A stretch of DNA of 64,000 nucleotides from Thermus thermophilus (GTDB taxonomy: Bacteria > Deinococcota > Deinococci > Deinococcales > Thermaceae), in contig NZ_AP025158.1 in NCBI RefSeq assembly GCF_019974155.1, positions 124,001-188,000 of the forward strand, written 5' to 3'. This document shows positions 1 through 9,175 of this stretch, one piece after another (the first letter of the stretch is position 1; each line of letters begins with the position of its first letter). The position numbers were made by a program, and so were the translations under genes. The notes beneath the pieces were generated by a model. It saw nothing but the letters and a program-made list of their open reading frames with translations, searched no databases and was not told the DNA's origin.

Positions 1-1643
1 AGCCCCAGCACCTCCTCCTCCGGGGCGAAGCCCATGGGCACGAAGAGGAGGAAGACGCTCCCTGCGTCGCTCGCCTCCGCCTCGGCGAGGGCCCGGCGGA
101 AGGCCTCGAGGTCGGCCGTGGAGCCCAGGTCCACGTATTCCACCTCCATCCCCCCTTCCTTCAGGGCCTCGAGGGCCAGGTTGGAGGGGCCGGAGGCGTT
201 GGAGATGAGGCGCACCCGACCGTTCTCCGGCAACGGGCCCTGGGCCAAGAGGAGGGCGACGTCAAAGGCCTCCTCCAGGCTGTTCGCCCGCACCACCCCC
301 GCCTGGGCGAAGAGGGCCCGCACCAGGGGGTCGCGGGAGGGGTGGACCGCCAGGATGGGCTTCCGCTTGCCGATCCTGCGGGCGAGGCGGGAGAAGCGCC
401 GGGGGTTGCCGAAGTGCTCCAGGTAAAGGAGGATGACCCGGGTCCGCTCGTCCTCCTCCCAGAACTGGAGGAGGTCGTTGGAGGAGATGTCCGCCTTGGC
501 CCCAAGGGAGACGAAGCTCGCCACGCCGAGCCCCATCTCCTCGGCGAAGGCCAACACCGCCCGGCCCAGGGTGCCGGACTGGCTGGAGATGGCCAGGACC
601 CCCTCTTTGGGCAGGGGGGCGAGGCCCGCCGCCAGGCGCGCCCCGGGGTGGGTGTGAACGAGGCCTAGGGAGCCCGGGCCCAAAAGGCGCATCCCCAGGC
701 GCCTCGCCTTGTCCGCCAGGGCCTGGGCCTCCCTGGGGGTGAAGCCCGTGGTGAGGACGATGGCCCCCCGCACCCCCCGGCGCCCCGCGGCCTCGAGGGC
801 CTCCGGGACCCGCTCCTTGGGCACGGCCACCACCACGAGGTCCACGGGCCCGGGGACGCTCTCCAGGCTGGGGTAGGCGAGGAGGGGCCCCACGGTCCCC
901 CCCTCCCTCCCGATGGCCTCGTTCACCGGGAAGACCGGCCCCTGGAAGCGGCCGAAGATGAGGTTTTCCAGGACCCGGTAGCCGATGCTCTCCGGGTCGC
1001 GGCTCGCCCCCACCACCGCCACCCCCCGGGGGAAGAAGAAGGGGTGGAGGCTGGCGATGGTGGAGACCTTCTCCCGCCACTCAAAGCGCCGGGCCGTCTC
1101 CTCCTCCATGAGGATCTCAAACTCCACCTCCACCTCCCCGCCCTCCCGGTGGGCCCGGACGCGGAAGCCGCTTTCCTGGAAGACGCTGAGCATCTGCTTG
1201 TTCTCCGCCAGGACGAAGGCCTGGAAGCGGCGCACCCCGCGCTTGGCGGCGATGAGGGCGAGCCTTTCCAGAAGGAGGGTGCCGAGGCCCTTCCCCTGGA
1301 AGGCGTCGTCCACCAGGAAGGCCACCTCGGCAGTGTCCTCCCCCTTGAGCCGGACGTACTCCCCGGTGGCCACGATCCTGGGGGGCTCCCCCAGGAGGAC
1401 CACCAGGGTCACCTTCTCCTCCTCGGGCTTGGCCGAGAGGAGGAGCTCGGCCGCCTTCTCCGGGGAGATGGGGGAGAAGAAGCGCAGGCGCAAGGAGGTG
1501 GGGGAAAGGCGCCTCAGGAACTCCACGAAAAGGGGAAGGTCCTTTTTGGAGGCCCTGCGGAGGAGGGCGGTGCGCCCGTCCTTGAGGAGGACGGGGCCCT
1601 CCTCGAGGCCGTGCTGGGGGGTGGGGGGCGGGACGTAGCCCAT
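1..1643 (-). CDS. N-terminal GNAT acetyltransferase fused to acyl-CoA synthetase (NDP-forming)-like domains, 3' end outside the window
   Basis: The minus strand is open from an ATG at 1643 to the window edge, so the C-terminus is missing. Residues about 20-190 form a GNAT fold, with the acetyl-CoA loop seen as QGKGLG. From about 205 a CoA-binding Rossmann domain begins (FFPRGVAVVGAS). It is followed by succinyl-CoA-synthetase-like segments, including SSQSGTLGRAV and a second ISNASGPS region. This order (GNAT first, synthetase-like part second) matches the type II Pat protein lysine acetyltransferases, which typically acetylate and silence acyl-CoA synthetases; a plain ADP-forming acetyl-CoA synthetase is the alternative. 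It starts 4 bp after the stop of a small membrane protein on the same strand, so the two are probably co-transcribed. The missing end decides whether an ATP-grasp domain is present. Confidence 0.9.
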   Translation of the reverse strand, partial: MGYVPPPTPQHGLEEGPVLLKDGRTALLRRASKKDLPLFVEFLRRLSPTSLRLRFFSPISPEKAAELLLSAKPEEEKVTLVVLLGEPPRIVATGEYVRLKGEDTAEVAFLVDDAFQGKGLGTLLLERLALIAAKRGVRRFQAFVLAENKQMLSVFQESGFRVRAHREGGEVEVEFEILMEEETARRFEWREKVSTIASLHPFFFPRGVAVVGASRDPESIGYRVLENLIFGRFQGPVFPVNEAIGREGGTVGPLLAYPSLESVPGPVDLVVVAVPKERVPEALEAAGRRGVRGAIVLTTGFTPREAQALADKARRLGMRLLGPGSLGLVHTHPGARLAAGLAPLPKEGVLAISSQSGTLGRAVLAFAEEMGLGVASFVSLGAKADISSNDLLQFWEEDERTRVILLYLEHFGNPRRFSRLARRIGKRKPILAVHPSRDPLVRALFAQAGVVRANSLEEAFDVALLLAQGPLPENGRVRLISNASGPSNLALEALKEGGMEVEYVDLGSTADLEAFRRALAEAEASDAGSVFLLFVPMGFAPEEEVLG

Positions 1644-1647
1644 GCCC

Positions 1648-1989
1648 CTATTTTCCCCTAAAGGGCTCGTGCCCCCGCACCACCAGGAGCCGGACCCCGT
1701 GGGCCAAAAGGAGGGCCCGGTAGCGGAGGGCCCTTTCCAGGCCGGGGGGCTTGCCGTGGACGGACCTTCCCCTCTCCCCGGGGAAGAGGAAGTAGCCCTC
1801 GGGGAGGAGGACCAAAAGCCCCTCCCGGGCGCGGCGCGCCCCCCTAAGCGCCGCCTCTAGGAAGGCCTCCTCCGCCGCCTGGGTCAGGAGCACGTAGGTG
1901 CTCCCCCAGGGGGCCGGGGGCGGGAGGACGCCCAAGGCCAGGAGGAGAAGGGCCCAGGCCAAGAGAAAGCCGACCAGAGGGTGCCTCAT
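1648..1989 (-). CDS. Small membrane-anchored protein of unknown function
   Basis: A 113-residue protein. The ATG at 1989 is preceded by the Shine-Dalgarno-like AAAGGGG, and a longer in-frame extension upstream looks like non-coding sequence over the pgi promoter. Residues 5-24 are a single hydrophobic segment that could be a signal anchor. The rest is a soluble, arginine-rich alpha/beta stretch with a GRSVHGKPPGLERALRYR patch. I do not recognise a family. It lies directly upstream of the acetyltransferase-synthetase gene (4 bp gap) and divergent from pgi, so it may be the first gene of that operon. Confidence 0.65.
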   Translation of the reverse strand: MRHPLVGFLLAWALLLLALGVLPPPAPWGSTYVLLTQAAEEAFLEAALRGARRAREGLLVLLPEGYFLFPGERGRSVHGKPPGLERALRYRALLLAHGVRLLVVRGHEPFRGK

Positions 1990-2139
1990 ACCCCTTTCGG
2001 CCCACCAACCCCTTGCCAGGGCCCCCATCGCAGGCCGGGATGGGGTGGCCCCCCTTCCGCCTGGGCGCCCGGAGGGGCGTGGGCTAGGGCCCAGTTTCCT
2101 CCGGTAGAGGAAGCGCCGCAAGGGTGTAAACTGCACTCC

Positions 2140-3387
2140 ATGCTCCGGCTGGACACCCGCTTCCTCCCGGGCTTCCCCGAGGCCCTAAGCCGGCACGCCC
2201 CCCTCCTCCTGGAAGCCCGGGAAAGCCTCCTAAGAAAGCGCCGGGACCCGGGGAATATGCTGGGCTGGATGGACCTCCCCGAGGACACGGAGACCTTAAG
2301 GGAGGTCCGCCGCTACCGGGAGGCGAACCCCTGGGTGGAGGACTTCGTCCTCATCGGCATCGGGGGAAGCGCCCTGGGGCCTAAGGCCCTCGAGGCCGCC
2401 TTCAACGAGAGCGGGGTGCGCTTCCACTACCTGGACCACGTGGAGCCCGAGCCCACCCTCAGGCTCCTCCAGACCCTGGACCCCAGGAAGACCCTGGTGA
2501 ACGCCGTCTCCAAGTCGGGGTCCACGGCGGAGACCCTGGCGGGCCTCGCCGTCTTCCTGAAGTGGCTTAAGGCGCACCTGGGGGAGGCCTGGCGGCGGCA
2601 CCTCGTGGTGACCACCGACCCCAAGGAGGGCCCTTTGCGCGCCTTCGCCGAGCGGGAAGGCCTCAAGGCCTTCGCCATTCCCAAGGAGGTGGGCGGGCGC
2701 TTTTCCGTCTTCTCTCCCGTGGGGCTTCTCCCCCTGGCCTTCGCCGGCGCCGACCTGGACGCCCTCCTCATGGGGGCCCGCAAGGCCAACGAGACCGCCC
2801 TCGCCCCCCTGGAAGCAAGCCTCCCCCTAAAGACCGCCCTCCTCCTCCACCTCCACCGCCACCTCCCGGTCCACGTCTTCATGGTCTACTCGGAGAGGCT
2901 ACGCCACCTCCCCAGCTGGTTCGTTCAGCTCCACGACGAGTCCTTGGGCAAGGTGGACCGCCAAGGCCAAAGGGTGGGCACCACCGCCCTCCCCGCCCTT
3001 GGGCCCCAGGACCAGCACGCCCAGGTCCAGCTCTTCCGGGAAGGCCCTCTGGACAAGCTCCTCGCCCTGGTCATCCCCGAGGCCCCCCTGGAGGACCTGG
3101 AGATCCCGGAGGTGGAGGGCCTCGAGGCCGCCTCCTACCTCTTCGGCAAGACCCTCTTCCAGCTCCTGAAGGCGGAAGCCGAGGCCACCTACGAGGCCCT
3201 GGCCGAGGCGGGGCAGAGGGTCTACGCCCTCTTCCTCCCCGAGGTCTCCCCCTACGCCGTGGGCTGGCTCATGCAGCACCTCATGTGGCAGACCGCCCTC
3301 CTGGGGGAGCTCTGGGAGGTCAACGCCTTTGACCAGCCCGGGGTGGAGCTGGGCAAGGCCCTCACCCGCAAGCGGCTTGCGGGGTGA
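2140..3387 (+). CDS. pgi: Glucose-6-phosphate isomerase
   Basis: Interconverts glucose 6-phosphate and fructose 6-phosphate in the cytoplasm. The 415-residue protein has the sugar-phosphate isomerase signatures: IGIGGSALGPKAL near residue 68, the SKSGSTAET phosphate-binding loop, and the C-terminal active-site region around QLHDESLGK and FDQPGVELGK. The size fits the short thermophile form. I chose the ATG at 2140 because upstream frame extensions run into non-coding sequence and because a TAAACT hexamer (2127-2132) lies exactly 7 nt before it, the spacing of a leaderless promoter. It is divergent from the small membrane protein and followed by pckA. Confidence 0.96.
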   Translation: MLRLDTRFLPGFPEALSRHAPLLLEARESLLRKRRDPGNMLGWMDLPEDTETLREVRRYREANPWVEDFVLIGIGGSALGPKALEAAFNESGVRFHYLDHVEPEPTLRLLQTLDPRKTLVNAVSKSGSTAETLAGLAVFLKWLKAHLGEAWRRHLVVTTDPKEGPLRAFAEREGLKAFAIPKEVGGRFSVFSPVGLLPLAFAGADLDALLMGARKANETALAPLEASLPLKTALLLHLHRHLPVHVFMVYSERLRHLPSWFVQLHDESLGKVDRQGQRVGTTALPALGPQDQHAQVQLFREGPLDKLLALVIPEAPLEDLEIPEVEGLEAASYLFGKTLFQLLKAEAEATYEALAEAGQRVYALFLPEVSPYAVGWLMQHLMWQTALLGELWEVNAFDQPGVELGKALTRKRLAG

Positions 3388-3408
3388 CGGGCTTCCCCTC
3401 GCCCCGGA

Positions 3409-3422
3409 CAGGGTATACCCTG
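3409..3422. promoter_or_regulatory. 14-bp perfect palindrome upstream of pckA
   Basis: CAGGGTATACCCTG reads identically on both strands. It lies 3 bp upstream of the candidate -35 box of pckA, where an activator or repressor dimer could bind. About four perfect 14-bp palindromes are expected by chance in 64 kb, so position is the main argument. No regulator is known to me. Confidence 0.4.
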
Positions 3423-3425
3423 GCT

Positions 3426-3455
3426 TTGGAAGCGTGGAAAGCCGCTTGTGATATC
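3426..3455 (+). promoter_or_regulatory. Candidate pckA promoter
   Basis: TTGGAA (3426-3431), an 18-bp spacer and GATATC (3450-3455) form a modest sigma-A-type promoter. A GAAGGAGG Shine-Dalgarno at about 3462-3469 follows, so this transcript would have a leader, unlike most genes here. Confidence 0.45.
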
Positions 3456-3475
3456 CTGAACGAAGGAGGCGAGGC

Positions 3476-5065
3476 ATGCAACGTTTGGAAGCCCTCGGTA
3501 TCCACCCCAAGAAGCGGGTTTTCTGGAACACCGTCTCCCCCGTCCTCGTGGAACACACCCTCCTCCGGGGAGAAGGCTTTCTCGCCCACCACGGCCCCCT
3601 GGTGGTGGACACCACCCCCTACACGGGAAGAAGCCCCAAGGACAAGTTCGTGGTGCGGGAGCCGGAGGTGGAAGGGGAGATCTGGTGGGGGGAGGTGAAC
3701 CAACCCTTCGCCCCGGAGGCCTTTGAGGCCCTCTACCAGAGGGTGGTCCAGTACCTCTCCGAGCGGGACCTTTACGTCCAGGACCTTTACGCCGGGGCGG
3801 ACAAGCGCTACCGGCTCGCCGTGCGGGTGGTGACGGAAAGCCCCTGGCACGCCCTCTTCGCCCGCAACATGTTCATCCTCCCCCGCCGCTTCGGCAACGA
3901 CGACGAGGTGGAGGCCTTCGTCCCCGGCTTCACCGTGGTCCACGCCCCCTACTTCCAGGCGGACCCCGAGCGGGACGGAACGAGGAGCGAGGTCTTCGTG
4001 GGGATCAGTTTCCAGAGGAAGCTCGTCCTCATCGTGGGCACCAAGTACGCCGGGGAGATCAAGAAGAGCGTCTTCACCGTGATGAACTACCTCATGCCCA
4101 AGCGGGGGGTCTTCCCCATGCACGCCTCGGCCAACGTGGGGAAGGAAGGGGACGTGGCGGTCTTCTTCGGGCTTTCCGGCACCGGCAAGACCACCCTCTC
4201 CACCGATCCCGACCGCCCCCTCATCGGCGACGACGAGCACGGCTGGAGCGAGGACGGGGTCTTCAACTTTGAGGGCGGGTGCTACGCCAAGGTGATCCGC
4301 CTCTCCCCGGAGCACGAGCCCCTGATCTACAAGGCCTCCAACCAGTTTGAGGCCATCCTGGAGAACGTGGTGGTGAACCCGGAAAGCCGCCGGGTCCAGT
4401 GGGACGACGACTCCAAGACGGAAAACACCCGCTCCTCCTACCCCATCGCCCACCTGGAGAACGTGGTGGAGTCGGGCGTGGCGGGCCACCCCAGGGCCAT
4501 CTTCTTCCTCTCCGCCGACGCCTACGGGGTCCTTCCCCCCATTGCCCGCCTCTCTCCGGAGGAGGCCATGTACTACTTCCTCTCCGGCTACACCGCCCGG
4601 GTGGCAGGGACGGAGCGGGGCGTGACCGAGCCCAAGGCCACCTTTTCCGCCTGCTTCGGGGCCCCCTTCCTGCCCATGCACCCCGGGGTGTACGCGAGGA
4701 TGCTGGGGGAGAAGATCCGGAAGCACGCCCCCCGGGTCTACTTGGTGAACACGGGCTGGACCGGCGGGCCCTACGGGGTGGGGCACCGCTTCCCCTTGCC
4801 CGTGACCCGGGCCCTCCTAAAGGCCGCCCTCTCCGGGGCCTTGGAAAACGTCCCCTACCGCAGGGACCCCGTCTTCGGGTTTGAGGTGCCCCTGGAGGCC
4901 CCCGGTGTGCCCCAAGAGCTCTTAAACCCCCGGGAAACCTGGGCGGACAAGGAGGCCTACGACCAACAGGCGCGGAGGCTCGCCCGCCTCTTCCAGGAGA
5001 ACTTCCAGAAGTACGCCTCCGGGGTGGCCAAGGAGGTGGCCGAGGCCGGACCCCGCACCGGGTGA
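3476..5065 (+). CDS. pckA: Phosphoenolpyruvate carboxykinase (ATP)
   Basis: Converts oxaloacetate and ATP to phosphoenolpyruvate, CO2 and ADP, the entry to gluconeogenesis. The 529-residue protein has the ATP-type PEPCK landmarks: [13 protein letters not shown] near residue 46, the kinase-1a loop GLSGTGKTT at 232-240, and the kinase-2 metal site GDDEHGW around 251-257. Its length is normal for the family. The ATG at 3476 follows GAAGGAGGCGAGGC. The stop overlaps the start of the next gene (TGATG), so the deaminase is translationally coupled. A perfect palindrome upstream suggests specific transcription control. Confidence 0.97.
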   Translation: MQRLEALGIHPKKRVFWNTVSPVLVEHTLLRGEGFLAHHGPLVVDTTPYTGRSPKDKFVVREPEVEGEIWWGEVNQPFAPEAFEALYQRVVQYLSERDLYVQDLYAGADKRYRLAVRVVTESPWHALFARNMFILPRRFGNDDEVEAFVPGFTVVHAPYFQADPERDGTRSEVFVGISFQRKLVLIVGTKYAGEIKKSVFTVMNYLMPKRGVFPMHASANVGKEGDVAVFFGLSGTGKTTLSTDPDRPLIGDDEHGWSEDGVFNFEGGCYAKVIRLSPEHEPLIYKASNQFEAILENVVVNPESRRVQWDDDSKTENTRSSYPIAHLENVVESGVAGHPRAIFFLSADAYGVLPPIARLSPEEAMYYFLSGYTARVAGTERGVTEPKATFSACFGAPFLPMHPGVYARMLGEKIRKHAPRVYLVNTGWTGGPYGVGHRFPLPVTRALLKAALSGALENVPYRRDPVFGFEVPLEAPGVPQELLNPRETWADKEAYDQQARRLARLFQENFQKYASGVAKEVAEAGPRTG

Positions 5066-6000
5066 TGCCTTCCCTCCAAGACCTCTACGCCGCCTTCCGG
5101 CGCATCGCCCCCTACACCCACCGCACCCCCCTCCTCACCTCCCGCCTCCTGGACGAGCTCCTTGGCAAGCGCCTTCTCCTCAAGGCCGAGCACCTGCAGA
5201 AGACGGGGAGCTTCAAGGCCCGGGGAGCCCTCTCCAAGGCCCTCGCCCTGGAAAACCCCAAGGGGCTTCTGGCGGTCTCCAGCGGCAACCACGCCCAAGG
5301 GGTGGCCTACGCCGCCAAGGTGCTCGGGGTGAAGGCCCTGGTGGTGATGCCCGAGGACGCAAGCCCCTACAAGAAGGCCTGCGCCCGGGCCTACGGGGCC
5401 GAGGTGGTGGACCGGGGGGTGACGGCGAAGAACCGGGAGGAGGTGGCCCGGGCCCTGCAGGAGGAGACGGGCTACGCCCTCATCCACCCCTTTGACGACC
5501 CCCTGGTCATCGCCGGGCAGGGGACGGCGGGGCTGGAGCTTCTGGCCCAGGGGGGGAAGCGGGGGGTCTTCCTCGAGGCCGTCCTCGCCCCCGTGGGGGG
5601 CGGGGGGCTCCTCGCCGGCATCGCCACGGCGATAAAGGCCCTCTCCCCCCAAACCCTCGTCCTCGGGGTGGAGCCCGAGGGGGCGGAGGACGCCAAGAGG
5701 AGCCTGGAAGCGGGGAAGATCGTGCGCCTAGAGGCGCCCCCCAGGACCCGGGCGGACGGGGTGCGGACACTAAGCCTGGGGGAGCGCACCTTCCCCATCC
5801 TCAAGGAGAAGGCGGACGGGATCCTCGTGGTGAGCGAAGAGGCGATCCTCGAGGCCGAGCGCCTCCTTTTCACCCGCACCAAGCAGGTGGTGGAGCCCAC
5901 GGGGGCCCTTCCCCTGGCCGCGGTGCTGGAGCACGGGGCGGGGCTTCCCAAGACCCTCGCCCTCCTCCTTTCCGGGGGCAACCGGGACTTCTCTCCCTAG
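5065..6000 (+). CDS. PLP-dependent threonine/serine dehydratase
   Basis: Deaminates L-threonine to 2-oxobutyrate (or L-serine to pyruvate). The 311-residue fold-type II PLP enzyme has the Schiff-base lysine K51 in KTGSFKARGA, the substrate loop SSGNHAQG, and the glycine-rich phosphate-binding loop GGGGLLAG. No C-terminal ACT regulatory domain is present, so it is the short TdcB-like form. Serine racemase is a possible alternative. The ATG at 5065 overlaps the pckA stop codon; a GTG three bases upstream is also possible. Coupling to pckA suggests feeding amino-acid carbon into central metabolism. Confidence 0.9.
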   Translation: MPSLQDLYAAFRRIAPYTHRTPLLTSRLLDELLGKRLLLKAEHLQKTGSFKARGALSKALALENPKGLLAVSSGNHAQGVAYAAKVLGVKALVVMPEDASPYKKACARAYGAEVVDRGVTAKNREEVARALQEETGYALIHPFDDPLVIAGQGTAGLELLAQGGKRGVFLEAVLAPVGGGGLLAGIATAIKALSPQTLVLGVEPEGAEDAKRSLEAGKIVRLEAPPRTRADGVRTLSLGERTFPILKEKADGILVVSEEAILEAERLLFTRTKQVVEPTGALPLAAVLEHGAGLPKTLALLLSGGNRDFSP

Positions 6001-6042
6001 GGGGGCGGGGTAAGCTGACCCCGTCAAAAAGGAGCGGGCGCT

Positions 6043-7218
6043 TTAGATCCCGTGCTGGTCCGCCCGTTGCTTCTCCACGGGAAGCCCCGTGGCCCCGTGG
6101 AAGGCCTCCACCTCCTCCAGAAAGCGGCGGAAGAGGTAGAGGGCGTCGTGGGGGCCCGGGGCGGCCTCGGGGTGGTACTGGACGGAGAAGACGGGGTAGC
6201 GGGCGTGGGCCATGCCCTCGAGGGTGCCGTCGTTCAGGTTCACGTGGGTGGGGCGGAAGTCCTTGAGGGAGTCAATGTCCACGGCGTAGCCGTGGTTCTG
6301 GCTGGTGATCTCCACCTTCCCCGTCTGCAGGTTCTTCACCGGGTGGTTCGCCCCCCGGTGGCCGAACTTCATCTTGAAGGTCCGCCCCCCCGCCGCCAGG
6401 GCCAAGAGCTGGTGCCCCAGGCAGATGCCGAAGGTGGGCAGAAGCCCCATGAGCTTCCAGATGGTCTCGTGGGCGTAGCGGGGCATGGTGGGGTCCCCGG
6501 GCCCGTTGGAGATGAGGAGGCCGTGGGGCTCCAGGGCCATGATCTGGTGGGCCGGGGTCTTCCCGGGGACCACGATGACCTCAAAGCCGAGGGCGGCCAG
6601 GTTCTCCACGATGGCGTGCTTGATGCCGAAGTCCATGACCACGATGCGCCGCCCCGACTTCAGGGTGGGCCAGGCGTAGGGCAGGGGCGTGGAGACCTCG
6701 GGGGTCATGTCCCGGCCATCTATGTCCGTCCAGGCCTGGGCCTCCCGGCGGAGGGCCTCGAGCTCCTCCGGGGTGAAGGCGTGGTCGGGGGCGCCGAAGA
6801 GGCTCGCGTGGGCGATGGTCCCCTTCAGCACCCCGCCTTCCCGGATCTTCCGCACCAGGGCCCTCGTGTCTATGCCCTCAATCCCCACCACCCCGTAGAA
6901 CTCCATGAACTCCCCGATGGTCTGCTGGGCCCGGGGGTTGGAGGCCACGCGGCTGAACTCCTTGGCCACGAAGCCCTTCACCCAGGGACGGTTGGACTGC
7001 ATGTCGTAGACGTTCACCCCGTAGTTGCCCTGGTGGGGGTAGGTCATGACCACGATCTGCCCGTGGTAGCTGGGGTCGGTCATGATCTCCTGGTAGCCGG
7101 TCTGGGCGGTGTTGAAGACCACCTCCCCCACCGTCTTCCCCCGGGCGCCGAAGGCGTAGCCGTGGTAGACGGTGCCGTCCTCCAGGACCAAAACGGCGCG
7201 CTCCTTCACTCCAGCCAT
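6043..7218 (-). CDS. carA: Carbamoyl-phosphate synthase small (glutaminase) subunit
   Basis: Releases ammonia from glutamine for carbamoyl phosphate synthesis, serving arginine and pyrimidine pathways together with a large subunit not in this window. The 391-residue protein has the N-terminal CPSase small-chain domain and a class I glutamine amidotransferase domain from about 190. C266 in FGICLGHQ and H349/E351 in YHPEA form the catalytic triad. It is the last gene of the argG-argH-acetyltransferase-carA run on the minus strand. A TAGAAT hexamer (7249-7254) overlapping the preceding stop codon could add a private promoter, with GGAGGAGG as ribosome-binding site. Confidence 0.97.
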   Translation of the reverse strand: MAGVKERAVLVLEDGTVYHGYAFGARGKTVGEVVFNTAQTGYQEIMTDPSYHGQIVVMTYPHQGNYGVNVYDMQSNRPWVKGFVAKEFSRVASNPRAQQTIGEFMEFYGVVGIEGIDTRALVRKIREGGVLKGTIAHASLFGAPDHAFTPEELEALRREAQAWTDIDGRDMTPEVSTPLPYAWPTLKSGRRIVVMDFGIKHAIVENLAALGFEVIVVPGKTPAHQIMALEPHGLLISNGPGDPTMPRYAHETIWKLMGLLPTFGICLGHQLLALAAGGRTFKMKFGHRGANHPVKNLQTGKVEITSQNHGYAVDIDSLKDFRPTHVNLNDGTLEGMAHARYPVFSVQYHPEAAPGPHDALYLFRRFLEEVEAFHGATGLPVEKQRADQHGI

Positions 7219-7251
7219 TCCTCCTCCAAGCGGCCAACCATCCCACCCATT

Positions 7252-7794
7252 CTAGCCCCCGGAAGCCCCCGGGGAAAACTCCTTGATGACGGCGATCTCC
7301 CGGCAGTTCTCGTAGAAGGGGCAGGCGTTGCACTCGCTCCAGACCTTGGGGGGAAGGGCCTCCCGGCTCGTGACCCGGTAGCCGAGGGCGCGGAAGAAGT
7401 TCACCTGTAAGGTCCAGGCGAAAACCCGGGGAAGCCCCAGGTCCCGTGCCTCCCGCTCCGCCCCCAGGACGAGCCAGCGGCCCAGGCCCTGGCCCTGCCT
7501 TGTGGGGTGGACGGCGAGGCCCCGGATCTCGGCGAGGTCCCGCCAGAGGACGTGGAGGGCCACGGTGCCCACGATCTGGCCGTCCTCGTCCTGAAGGACC
7601 CAGAAGTCCCGGATGTTCTCGTAAAGGTGGCTGTGGCTCCGCACCAGCATCAGGCCCTTTTCCGCCCAGTAGCGGATGAGCCAGTAGATGGCGTCCACGT
7701 CCTCTAGCCGCGCCTTCCTAAGCTCCACCCCCGCTTCGGGGCGCACCTCGGGGAGGACTACCGGGGAAAGGGAAAGCCCCCTCACCTCAGTCAA
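7252..7794 (-). CDS. GNAT acetyltransferase of the short amino-acid N-acetyltransferase (ArgA-like) type
   Basis: Probably acetylates glutamate at the first step of arginine synthesis. The 180-residue protein has a GNAT domain with the acetyl-CoA loop [10 protein letters not shown] and a distinctive cysteine cluster near the C-terminus ([11 protein letters not shown]). The short N-acetylglutamate synthases found beside arg genes often have such an ending. It lies between argH and carA and overlaps argH, which supports the role. The start is uncertain: the TTG at 7794 overlaps the argH stop and is well spaced from GGAGGTGG, while a GTG at 7785 is the alternative. Substrate specificity is inferred from context. 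Confidence 0.82.
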   Translation of the reverse strand: MTEVRGLSLSPVVLPEVRPEAGVELRKARLEDVDAIYWLIRYWAEKGLMLVRSHSHLYENIRDFWVLQDEDGQIVGTVALHVLWRDLAEIRGLAVHPTRQGQGLGRWLVLGAEREARDLGLPRVFAWTLQVNFFRALGYRVTSREALPPKVWSECNACPFYENCREIAVIKEFSPGASGG

Positions 7795-9175
7795 GCCCCA
7801 CCTCCTTTCTGGCCTCCTCTAGCCTCTCCCGCACCGCCTCCGGGGCCGTGCCGCCATAGGAGCGGCGCCTATGGATGGCGGTCTCCAGGCGGAGGAGGGG
7901 AAGGGCGTCCTCGGCGAAGAGGGGGTGGTGGGCCTGGAGTTCTTCCAGGGTGAGGTCCTTGAGGGCCCGCCCCTCCTCCACAAGCCTCCGCACGAGCCTC
8001 CCCACCACGTGGTGGGCCTCCCGGAAGGGAAGCCCCTTTTCCGCCAGGTAGTCGGCGAGCTCCGTGGCGAGGGCATAGCCCTCCTCCGCCGCCCGCCACA
8101 TCCTCTCCCGGCGCCACTTGAGCCCGGGGAGGAGGGCGGCGAGGAGCCTGAGGCTATCCCGGTAGGTGGCGAGGGCGTCCAGGAGGGGCTCCTTGTCCTC
8201 CTGGAGGTCCTTGTTGTAGGCGAGGGGAAGGCCCTTCACCACCGCGGAAAGCCCCACCAAGGCCCCGAGCACCCTCCCCGCCTTGGCCCGGATGAGCTCC
8301 AGGATGTCCGGGTTCTTCTTCTGGGGCATGATGGAAGACCCGGTGGCGAAGGCGTCCGGCACCTCCACGAAGCCGAACTCCTCGGTGCTATAGAGGATGA
8401 GCTCCTCCGCCATGCGGGAGAGGTGGAGCATGCCGATGTTCAAGGCGGAGAGGACCTCTAGGGCGAAGTCCCGGGAGGCCACCGCGTCCAGGGAGTTCCG
8501 CATGGGGGCCTTAAAGCCAAGCTCCCGGGCGGTGAAGTGGCGGTCTATGGGGAAGCCCGTCCCCGCAAGGGCGGCCGCCCCCAGGGGGCTTTCGTTGAGG
8601 CGCTCTTTGGCGTCCTCCAGGCGCCCTGCGTCCCGCCCAAGCATCTCGTAGTAGGCGAGGAACCAGTGGGCAAGGAGCACGGGCTGGGCCCGCTGGAGGT
8701 GGGTGTAGCCGGGAAGGACGTAAAGGGGGTCCAGGTGCTTCTCCGCCTCCCGCACCAAAACCCGCCGGAGCTCTAAAAGGAGGGCCAGGAGCTCGTCTAT
8801 GGCCGCCCGTAGATAAAGCCTCAAGTCCGTGGCCACCTGGTCGTTGCGGCTCCGGGCGGTGTGGAGCTTGCCCCCGGGGGGCCCGATGAGCTCGGTGAGG
8901 CGGGCCTCGAGGTTCATGTGGACGTCCTCCAGCTCCTCCCGCCAGGGGAAGGTGCCCGCCCCGATCTCCTCCTCTATCCGGTCCAGCCCCTTGAGGATGG
9001 CCTCAAGCTCCTCCGCGCTCAGGAGGCCCACGGCGTGGAGCATGCGGGCGTGGACCCGGTTCTGCCAAAGGTCCTCCCGCCAGAGGGCCCGGTCAAAGGG
9101 GAGGGAGGCATTGAAGCGGGCCGCGAGGGCGTCCGGCCCCTCCCCGAAGCGCCCCCCCCAGGTCCTATGCGCCAT
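7787..9175 (-). CDS. argH: Argininosuccinate lyase
   Basis: Splits argininosuccinate into arginine and fumarate, the last step of arginine synthesis. The 462-residue protein has the fumarase/aspartase-superfamily signature [12 protein letters not shown] and the early [10 protein letters not shown] motif typical of ArgH. The ATG at 9175 lies inside the end of argG (11-bp overlap); the frame is open further upstream, but that stretch is the antisense of nothing useful and lacks ArgH similarity. The stop overlaps the next gene's TTG start. Homotetrameric active sites are expected for the family. Confidence 0.96.
   Translation of the reverse strand: MAHRTWGGRFGEGPDALAARFNASLPFDRALWREDLWQNRVHARMLHAVGLLSAEELEAILKGLDRIEEEIGAGTFPWREELEDVHMNLEARLTELIGPPGGKLHTARSRNDQVATDLRLYLRAAIDELLALLLELRRVLVREAEKHLDPLYVLPGYTHLQRAQPVLLAHWFLAYYEMLGRDAGRLEDAKERLNESPLGAAALAGTGFPIDRHFTARELGFKAPMRNSLDAVASRDFALEVLSALNIGMLHLSRMAEELILYSTEEFGFVEVPDAFATGSSIMPQKKNPDILELIRAKAGRVLGALVGLSAVVKGLPLAYNKDLQEDKEPLLDALATYRDSLRLLAALLPGLKWRRERMWRAAEEGYALATELADYLAEKGLPFREAHHVVGRLVRRLVEEGRALKDLTLEELQAHHPLFAEDALPLLRLETAIHRRRSYGGTAPEAVRERLEEARKEVGLD

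Noticed and set aside
1981-2139. N-terminal extension of pgi from a GTG at 1981
   Set aside because: It crosses the divergent promoter region, is Pro/Gly-rich and unlike any isomerase N-terminus.
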